Assembly (NCBI GenBank): GCA_900762005.1
Contig: CAAFEV010000251.1
Coordinates: forward strand, 1 to 6,276
Direction of reading: 5' to 3'
Length of the DNA stretch: 6,276 bases
DNA from: an uncultured Oscillospiraceae bacterium
GTDB taxonomy: Bacteria > Bacillota > Clostridia > Oscillospirales > Oscillospiraceae
Positions 1-5,173 of this stretch are shown in pieces (position 1 is the first letter of the stretch; every line of letters starts with the position of its first letter). The notes beneath the pieces were generated by a model. That model was not told where the DNA came from and ran no database searches. It saw only the letters and a list, made by a program, of their open reading frames with translations. The position numbers were made by a program, and so were the translations under genes.

Positions 1-534
1 CTTTCCAAAATTCCGGTAATCGGCGGCTCGGTTTTTTCCATGGATATTTTGGCATACCTTTCCATTGCACTTGCAATTATCTCCGGCTTGATGCTCTACC
101 GAACAAAGCTCGGGCTGCAATTACGCGCACTCGGCGAAAACCCGCGGGCTGCGCAGTCTTACGGCATCAATGTGGTGGGCTACCGTTGGGGCGCAATCCT
201 TTTCAGCGGCTTTCTCGCCGGCCTCGGCGGAGCTTATCTGGTCAGTGCAATTACCGGCAGCTTTGCGCCGGATCTGTCCGCCGGACGTGGATTCTTGGCA
301 CTTGCGGTCTGCCTGCTGTGTGGGTGGCATCCGGTTTATTCCATGCTCGGCGCGTTCGGTTACGGCTTGATCAACGCCTTCCAGTTGCATTTACAGGCGA
401 AGGGCGTCGCGCTGCCGTATCAGCTGTTGCTGGCACTGCCGTACATTGTTGCAATTTTAAGTCTGCTGCTGGCAGGACGCAACAAGCGCGGCCCGAAAAC
501 CGTCGGTGCCGTGTTTGAAAAGGAAGGACGGTGA
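1..534 (+). CDS. ABC importer inner-membrane permease, BMP/simple-sugar type (C-terminal 177 residues; 5' end outside window)
   Basis: The reading frame is open from the first base, so the true start lies upstream; the ATG at 40 is internal. The visible part is a strongly hydrophobic C-terminal half of a permease of the BPD_transp_2 (RbsC/YufQ-like) family. It has membrane segments at about residues 14-34, 63-83, 97-127 and 140-158, counted from base 1. The cytoplasmic coupling loop that contacts the ATPase is recognisable at residues 42-58 (RALGENPRAAQSYGINV), followed by the family's SGFLAGLGGA and GRGFLALAV stretches. It ends in a basic tail (GRNKRG). In BMP-type systems two such permeases and a tandem ATPase work with a lipoprotein; this would be the second permease, with the ATPase and first permease expected upstream. 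Its partner is probably the binding protein encoded at 1355. Fold and family are secure; the transported substrate is inferred only from the neighbours. Confidence 0.9.
   Translation, partial: LSKIPVIGGSVFSMDILAYLSIALAIISGLMLYRTKLGLQLRALGENPRAAQSYGINVVGYRWGAILFSGFLAGLGGAYLVSAITGSFAPDLSAGRGFLALAVCLLCGWHPVYSMLGAFGYGLINAFQLHLQAKGVALPYQLLLALPYIVAILSLLLAGRNKRGPKTVGAVFEKEGR
521..528 (+). promoter_or_regulatory. Shine-Dalgarno that decides the creatininase-family start
   Basis: AGGAAGGA lies 10 nt before the ATG at 539. The upstream in-frame ATG at 506 has no purine-rich site before it, would overlap the permease gene by 29 nt, and would add an 11-residue charged leader (MPCLKRKDGDK) outside the family fold. 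The 539 start is therefore preferred. Confidence 0.7.
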
Positions 535-538
535 TAAA

Positions 539-1306
539 ATGCCCTATTGTTATTACGCAACAAAAACCGCACCGCAGTTGCAGGCACTTGCCGCGAACGG
601 CACGACGGTAGCCGTGCTTCCCATCGGTGCCGTGGAGCAGCACGGACCGCATCTGCCGGTCGGAACGGATTTTCTCTTTGCGCAGGATATTACGGAGCTG
701 ACCATGTCCAAGGTGCGCTCGCTTGCCCAGTTTTTGGTGCTCCCGCCGATTATTTACGGCTTAAGCATTGAGCACCTGCATGTGCCCGGTACGCTGACAC
801 TGATGCCGAACACGCTCATCAGCCTGTTGACGGACATCGGCGAATCGCTGCTGCGCTTGGGCGTCAAGAGCCTTGTGCTGATTAACGGACACGGCGGCAA
901 TGACAGCGCAATTCAGATTGCCGGGCGGCTGCTGCGCGACAAGGGTATGCGGCTTTACATGGTAGACGGCGGCGCAATCCGCAACCGTCTCGGTGCGCAT
1001 GAATATGATGTGCACGCCGACGCAATAGAAACAAGTGCCATGCTTGCCAAGCACCCGCAATGGGTGGATACGGAAAAGATTACGCCCGCTTTAAGCTCCT
1101 CCGTAGAGCAATGGCACCGCTCGGCAGACAGCAGGGGGGATTTGATTTCCACATGGTACATCGAGGACATTTCGGTAGAAGGAGTTGTCGGCGAACCGAT
1201 TTTCGCCACTGCGGAATACGGGGAAGAATTTATGGAAAAACAGGCGGAACAGATTGCCCGCGCCCTTGAGCTTGCCGGTGAGCTGGCGCAAGCCGCACAA
1301 ATGTAA
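539..1306 (+). CDS. Creatininase-family metal-dependent amidohydrolase
   Basis: This is a cytoplasmic enzyme of 255 residues, near the family's usual 240-260. The family fold binds two divalent metals and hydrolyses C-N amide bonds; members include creatininase, the FAPy deformylase ArfB and MftE. Visible signatures are PIGAVEQHGPHLPVGTD (residues 28-44, candidate metal ligands E33, H35 and D44), NGHGGN (116-121, ligand H118) and the HADAIETS block (159-166), equivalent to the family's HAGEIETS. True creatininases carry Tyr-Glu after the ligand His (HYEN), and the Glu is a metal ligand. This protein has Gly-Gly there, so creatinine hydrolysis should not be assumed. It starts 4 nt after the permease stop and precedes the binding-protein gene. 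This position inside the importer genes suggests that it acts on the imported compound or a direct product of it. Family assignment is firm; the substrate is unknown. Confidence 0.88.
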   Translation: MPYCYYATKTAPQLQALAANGTTVAVLPIGAVEQHGPHLPVGTDFLFAQDITELTMSKVRSLAQFLVLPPIIYGLSIEHLHVPGTLTLMPNTLISLLTDIGESLLRLGVKSLVLINGHGGNDSAIQIAGRLLRDKGMRLYMVDGGAIRNRLGAHEYDVHADAIETSAMLAKHPQWVDTEKITPALSSSVEQWHRSADSRGDLISTWYIEDISVEGVVGEPIFATAEYGEEFMEKQAEQIARALELAGELAQAAQM

Positions 1307-1343
1307 ATTTCATGCGCAGTGCGTGTGAAACAAATAAAAATTT

Positions 1344-1349
1344 AGGAGG
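1344..1349 (+). promoter_or_regulatory. Consensus Shine-Dalgarno of the binding-protein gene
   Basis: A perfect AGGAGG lies 5 nt before the ATG at 1355, after an AT-rich leader (1328-1343). It is the best-matching site in the window and fits strong translation of a binding protein. No convincing -35/-10 pair is visible in the 48-nt gap (1307-1354), so the gene is probably read from upstream transcription. Confidence 0.7.
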
Positions 1350-1354
1350 CCCAA

Positions 1355-2344
1355 ATGAAAAAACTGTTTGCTATCGTACTCTGCCTTGCTCTGTTGGTGA
1401 GCTTGGCCGCCTGCGCCAAGGATGACGCAGAAAAACCCGCCGAGGAAGGCAATATCTCCGTGGCACTGATTCTTCCGGGCGTTATTACCGATGAATCCTG
1501 GTGCTATACAGCGTATCAGGGCTTGCAGCAGCTCAAAGACCAAGGCTACAAAACCCAATATGTCGAAAACATTGATACCTCCAACTGCGAATCCATTGCA
1601 ATGAACTTTGTCGATGACGGCTATACCCTTGTGATTGCGCACGGCTCACAATTCGGCGACGCTATGATTCGTGTAGCCGAAGCAAATCCCAACAGCTACT
1701 TCTTTGTCTACGGCAAGGCTCCGGTTGACAACTATCCCAAGAACATCGGCTTCGTTGATACTGCCGTGTATCACGCAACCTATGTTTGCGGCTACCTTGC
1801 CGCGAAAATGTCCGCTACCGGCGTTGTCGGGTATATCGGCGGCTCCGAATCCGCAGGTCAGTTGACCATGAAGAACGCCTATGCGGAGGGTGCAAAGGCT
1901 GCCAACCCCGCCGCAAAGGTTTTGACAATTATGACCGGCAACACCGATGACACCGCGCTCGGCAAGGAGTCCGCACTGAGCATGATTAACCAGGGCGCAG
2001 ATGTGATCATGCACGCTGCCGATACCACCGGTCTCGGCGTAATCGAAGCCTGCAATGAAAAGAAGGTTTACGTCATGGGCTATGGCTCCGACCAGCACGA
2101 CCTGGCTCCCACGCTGATGCTGACCTCTGCCGTGGAAATCGTACCGCCCGTTATCGCCGGTCAGGTTGACCGTATTAAGGACGGCTCCTTCGGCGGTGTC
2201 TATAAGCCGGGTCTCGGCGTCGGTGTTGAGCTGGCTGCTTTGAATACGGATGTCATTCCCGCAGAGCTGATTACGGAAATCAACGGCATCATCGAGGGCG
2301 TTACCAACGGTACAATCTCCGTAACGGAGTCCTACGACAAATAA
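1355..2344 (+). CDS. BMP-family ABC transporter substrate-binding lipoprotein
   Basis: This 329-residue precursor has a lipoprotein signal peptide: MKK, a hydrophobic core at residues 4-17 and an LAAC lipobox with the lipidated Cys at position 20. A charged linker (about 21-31) comes before the mature domain. The body fits the Bmp/PnrA fold (type I periplasmic-binding, two alpha/beta lobes): SVALILPGVITDESW (35-49), IAHGSQFGDA (94-103), NIGFVDTAVYHATYVCGYLA (130-149), VVGYIGG (157-163), GADVIMHAADTTGLGVI (214-230) and MGYGSDQ (241-247). Characterised BMP proteins bind nucleosides or other small heterocycles. The ligand motif usually written D-x-S-F/W-N reads DESWC here, with Cys50 at the Asn position, so the ligand may not be an ordinary purine nucleoside. 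It would sit on the outer face of the membrane and deliver substrate to the permease ending at 534. Proline codons favour CCC (7 of 11), whereas the hydantoinase gene favours CCG (14 of 20). This hints at selection for high expression. Confidence 0.92.
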   Translation: MKKLFAIVLCLALLVSLAACAKDDAEKPAEEGNISVALILPGVITDESWCYTAYQGLQQLKDQGYKTQYVENIDTSNCESIAMNFVDDGYTLVIAHGSQFGDAMIRVAEANPNSYFFVYGKAPVDNYPKNIGFVDTAVYHATYVCGYLAAKMSATGVVGYIGGSESAGQLTMKNAYAEGAKAANPAAKVLTIMTGNTDDTALGKESALSMINQGADVIMHAADTTGLGVIEACNEKKVYVMGYGSDQHDLAPTLMLTSAVEIVPPVIAGQVDRIKDGSFGGVYKPGLGVGVELAALNTDVIPAELITEINGIIEGVTNGTISVTESYDK

Positions 2345-2360
2345 TTACCGTTCCGCTTTT

Positions 2361-2383
2361 CCCTAGGCAAACCTGTCTTAGGG
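2361..2383 (+). promoter_or_regulatory. Possible alternative stem overlapping the main intercistronic hairpin
   Basis: CCCTAGG (2361-2367) can pair with CTTAGGG (2377-2383) through 7 pairs, one of them G-U, around a 9-nt loop. CTTAGGG is also the base of the left arm of the large hairpin at 2377-2414, so the two foldings cannot both form completely. The stem is short and could be coincidental. I list it only because the same 7-nt element is offered two partners. Confidence 0.25.
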
Positions 2384-2414
2384 CAGAAAATGTCTCGGCA
2401 TTTTCTGCCCTAAG
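2377..2414 (+). promoter_or_regulatory. Perfect 16-bp intercistronic hairpin (stabiliser, attenuator or weak terminator)
   Basis: The left arm CTTAGGGCAGAAAATG (2377-2392) and right arm CATTTTCTGCCCTAAG (2399-2414) are exact reverse complements separated by the 6-nt loop TCTCGG. The hairpin lies 32 nt after the stop of the binding-protein gene and 19 nt before the next start. The following bases (GCGTAAATCGG) contain no U-tract, and the opposite strand has none either, so it is not a textbook intrinsic terminator in either direction. Hairpins directly after binding-protein genes are well known to protect the upstream mRNA from 3' decay or to reduce read-through, giving excess binding protein. 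Which applies here is inference. Confidence 0.65.
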
Positions 2415-2433
2415 CGTAAATCGGAGTGAGATT

Positions 2434-3831
2434 ATGCAATATGATATTATCATTCGCGGTGCGCAGGTCTATGCACCGCAGGCATTGGGCATTAACGATA
2501 TTGCGGTGCGGGACGGTAAAATCGCCGCCATAGGCAAGGCACTGCAGGCGACTGCGGCGCGGGAAATACCGGCAGCGGGGCTGACAGCAATTCCGGGCGT
2601 TATCGAAACCCATGCGCATATGCTGCTGCCGTTTTGCGGCACGCAGACCATGAACGACTTCTTTGACGGTACGCGCGCCGGGCTTTACGGCGGCGTTACC
2701 ACCTTGATCGATTTTGCCGACCAGTGTAGGGGCGGCTCCATCCTTGAGGCGGTGCAATCCCGCACGGCACTTGCCGCACGGCAGTGCGCGGTAGATTACA
2801 GCTTTCACTGCACACTGACCGACATTAACGAAGAAACCTTACGGGCAATTCCCGCGCTGATTGCGCAGGGCTTTACCTCGTTTAAATTTTATACAGCCTA
2901 TCAAAAGAGCGGCTTGCTGGTGCCCTATGCCGATATGGAACGCGCATTGCGCGTGATTGCAGAGCACGGTGCGCTTGCGACCGTCCACGCAGAGGATGAA
3001 GCGCAAATCAACGCCGCAATTACACGGCTAAAGGCAGAGAAGAAAACAAGCTGCCGCTATTTTCTGGAAAGCAAGCCGGAGGACTCCGAGCCGTCCGCAA
3101 TCCGCGCGCTGCTTGCCCTGCAACGCAAGACGGGTGTACCCCTGCTGGTGCGCCATGTTTCCGGCGCGGCGGGTGCCAAGCTGATTGCAGCAGCGCAGGC
3201 GGAGGGCAGAGCAGTGTATGCGGAAACCTGTCCGCACTATCTTTGCTTTGACGAAACGGTCTATACAAAGCCATTTGCGCAGGACTATCTTGTCAATCCG
3301 CCGATACGCACGGCAGCTGACCGCGAAGGACTCTGGCAGCTGCTTTCCGGTGACACAAAATGTACCATTGGTACGGATGATTGCGCCTTTTATCTGCGTC
3401 AAAAGCGTATTTCAGACCGCTTTGATGAAATTCCCGGTGGAATGCCGGGCATTGAGACGCGGCTTGTGGTGCTGCATGAGCTGGGGGTACGCACCGGTCG
3501 CATTACGATGCAACGCTTGGCAGAGCTGACATCGTATTATCCGGCGCAGCTCTACGGCCTGTCGGCAAAAAAGGGCAGCCTTGCCGCCGGCATGGATGCC
3601 GATATTGTCTTGCTCGATACCGATACGGAGGATACGCTGCATGTGGCAAGTCTGCATGAAAAAAGCGATTACACGCCGTACGAGGGAATGCCGTTGCACG
3701 TTCGGGTGGCATATACGATTGCAAACGGCTGTGTTCTGGTCGAAAACGGGACGGATCGCGCACTTGCGGGCAGCGGGAAGCTGCTCAAGCGCGGTCTGCC
3801 GAAACCAATACATAGGAGCTTAGCGGAATGA
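2434..3831 (+). CDS. hyuA: D-hydantoinase/dihydropyrimidinase-type cyclic amidohydrolase (HyuA/YgeZ-like)
   Basis: This cytoplasmic binuclear metal amidohydrolase of 465 residues has the length usual for hydantoinases and dihydropyrimidinases (about 460-480). It hydrolyses a cyclic imide or ureide to an N-carbamoyl acid. All six metal ligands are visible at the family's spacing: H60 and H62 (ETHAH), the carbamylated lysine K151 (TSFKFYTAY), H185 (HAEDE), H241 (RHVSG) and D315 (GTDDC). Tyr156 matches the tyrosine that holds the substrate carbonyl. The substrate-contact region differs from model D-hydantoinases: NPPIR (288-292) replaces SPPLR, and the downstream NGxxG loop reads IPGGMPG (333-339). 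Hydantoin itself may therefore not be the substrate. GGAG at 2423-2426 precedes the ATG by 7 nt. The gene follows the hairpin at 2377 and overlaps the SsnA-type gene by 4 nt. An allantoinase or other ring-opening activity is possible; the symbol reflects the E. coli relative, not proven function. Confidence 0.88.
   Translation: MQYDIIIRGAQVYAPQALGINDIAVRDGKIAAIGKALQATAAREIPAAGLTAIPGVIETHAHMLLPFCGTQTMNDFFDGTRAGLYGGVTTLIDFADQCRGGSILEAVQSRTALAARQCAVDYSFHCTLTDINEETLRAIPALIAQGFTSFKFYTAYQKSGLLVPYADMERALRVIAEHGALATVHAEDEAQINAAITRLKAEKKTSCRYFLESKPEDSEPSAIRALLALQRKTGVPLLVRHVSGAAGAKLIAAAQAEGRAVYAETCPHYLCFDETVYTKPFAQDYLVNPPIRTAADREGLWQLLSGDTKCTIGTDDCAFYLRQKRISDRFDEIPGGMPGIETRLVVLHELGVRTGRITMQRLAELTSYYPAQLYGLSAKKGSLAAGMDADIVLLDTDTEDTLHVASLHEKSDYTPYEGMPLHVRVAYTIANGCVLVENGTDRALAGSGKLLKRGLPKPIHRSLAE
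3814..3818 (+). promoter_or_regulatory. Shine-Dalgarno inside the hydantoinase gene for the overlapping SsnA-type gene
   Basis: AGGAG lies within the last codons of the hydantoinase gene, 9 nt before the ATG at 3828. The start and the preceding stop share ATGA (3828-3831), an arrangement typical of translational coupling and of fixed stoichiometry between two enzymes of one pathway. Confidence 0.65.
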
Positions 3832-5159
3832 AAGTACTATATTATCACGCAGCCATGATTACGGGAGATGTCTCTGATTTGTTTCTGCCGGACGCTTATC
3901 TGCTGACGGACGGAAACCGGATTGCGGAAATCGGCACCTGCCCGGATGCACAACTGCCCCCGGCGGAAATCCGTTATGATTTACAGGGACAAATCCTGAT
4001 GCCCGGTATGATCAGCGCGCATTGCCATTTTTACGGACAATTTGTGCGCGGAATGCCGCTGTCAAAGCCGATTGCTAACTGGCAGCAATGCCTGTCGCGG
4101 ATGTGGTGGCAGGCGGACAAGCGGCTTACTGCAAGCCAGACCTATTACAGTGCTCTTATGGGCTTGATTGAGGGCCTGAAGGCGGGGACAACAACCTACT
4201 TTGACCATCAGGCAAGCCCGAATGCAATCGAAGGCAGCCTTGACACCATTGAGCGGGCAATGCGCGAGGCGGGTGGGCGCGGCTGCCTCACCTATGAGGT
4301 AACGGATCGGGACGGCGCGGAGCGTGCGCTGCGCGGCATTGCCGAAAACGAACGCTATATCCGTGCGCACCGGCAGGAGGGCGACCGCTTTCGCGGAATG
4401 TTCGGGCTGCACGCCTCGTATACCCTGAGCGAGGAGACGCTCGCCCGTTGCAGCGCGGTCGGCAATGCGCTGCAAAGCGGCTTCCATATTCATATGGCAG
4501 AGGCGCAGGCGGATGTCAGCGACTGCTACCGACGCTTTGATATGCACGTTGCGCAGCGGCTGCGAGACGCCGGAATTCTGAATGAAAAGAGCATTACCGC
4601 GCATAATGTGCATCTTTCGCCGCGCCAGTTTTCCATTTTGCGCGACAGCGGCGTGACGGCGGCGCACAATGTCCAGTCCAACACCAACAATGCAGTCGGC
4701 ATTTGCCCGGTGGTGCCGTTAATGGATGCCGGTGTCCGTGTTGCGCTCGGCGGCGACGGTTATACCTACGACCTGTTTACCGAGCTGGGCTTTGCGGCAA
4801 TTCAGCAGCACATCGGCCAAAACGACTGTGCATGTTTCCCCGGAAATAAGGTTCTGGATATGGCATTCACCAATAACCAACGCCTTGCAAAAAATATTTT
4901 CGGCTATGAGGTCGGCGTTCTCCGCCCCGGTGCGGCGGCGGATTTCCTGATTTTGGACTATGACCCGCCGACGCCGCTCTGTGCCGGCAATGTGCTTTCG
5001 CATATGACAAGCGGCTTTTCCGGACATGTGCAAACGGTGGTATCGGACGGTGAAGCCGTGGTGCGGCAGCATCGCTGCACCCGTGTGGATGAAAAAGAGA
5101 TTTTTGCAAAATGCCGCGCAGAAGCCCAACAGCTTTGGGACAGTATGCGTGATGCATAA
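3828..5159 (+). CDS. ssnA: SsnA-type aminohydrolase (amidohydrolase superfamily)
   Basis: The protein has 443 residues, against about 442 for E. coli SsnA. It is a TIM-barrel hydrolase related to guanine, S-adenosylhomocysteine and chlorotriazine deaminases. Metal and catalytic residues are present: H65 and H67 (SAHCHFYG), H195 (GLHASYTL), H222 with E225 (HIHMAEA), H259 (ITAHNVHL) and D310 (LGGDGY). Recalled E. coli SsnA shares stretches specific to this branch: MWWQADKRL (92-100; LWWRLDRAL in E. coli), HQASPNAIEGSL (127-138), EVTDRDG (157-163), SNTNNAVG (284-291) and DYDPPTPL (377-384). SsnA genes accompany selenium-dependent molybdenum hydroxylase loci and purine breakdown genes in many anaerobes, but the exact reaction was long undefined. 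Deamination or ring hydrolysis of a purine-derived intermediate is the likely role. The gene overlaps the hydantoinase gene by 4 nt and is followed after 14 nt by the YgeY-type gene. An S-adenosylhomocysteine-type deaminase is a less likely alternative. Confidence 0.85.
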   Translation: MKVLYYHAAMITGDVSDLFLPDAYLLTDGNRIAEIGTCPDAQLPPAEIRYDLQGQILMPGMISAHCHFYGQFVRGMPLSKPIANWQQCLSRMWWQADKRLTASQTYYSALMGLIEGLKAGTTTYFDHQASPNAIEGSLDTIERAMREAGGRGCLTYEVTDRDGAERALRGIAENERYIRAHRQEGDRFRGMFGLHASYTLSEETLARCSAVGNALQSGFHIHMAEAQADVSDCYRRFDMHVAQRLRDAGILNEKSITAHNVHLSPRQFSILRDSGVTAAHNVQSNTNNAVGICPVVPLMDAGVRVALGGDGYTYDLFTELGFAAIQQHIGQNDCACFPGNKVLDMAFTNNQRLAKNIFGYEVGVLRPGAAADFLILDYDPPTPLCAGNVLSHMTSGFSGHVQTVVSDGEAVVRQHRCTRVDEKEIFAKCRAEAQQLWDSMRDA

Positions 5160-5173
5160 CGGGAGGGAATAAA

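Noticed and set aside
40..534. The ATG at 40 as the real start of the permease
   Set aside because: The frame is open upstream to base 1, no Shine-Dalgarno precedes 40, and family permeases are about 300 residues. This is an internal methionine of a truncated gene.
506..538. Upstream in-frame start for the creatininase-family gene
   Set aside because: There is no ribosome binding site before it, it overlaps the permease gene, and the extra residues do not fit the fold. AGGAAGGA supports the ATG at 539.
539..1306. Naming the gene as creatininase (crnA)
   Set aside because: The HYEN metal motif of creatininase is replaced by HGGN, so only the family, not the activity, is supported.
1307..1354. 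Possible promoter before the binding-protein gene
   Set aside because: The 48-nt gap is AT-rich but has no TTGACA-like and TATAAT-like pair at proper spacing. The AT bias is explained by the leader of the AGGAGG site.
2377..2414. Standard intrinsic terminator
   Set aside because: The stem is perfect, but no U-tract follows on either strand, and another gene of the same apparent pathway starts 19 nt later.
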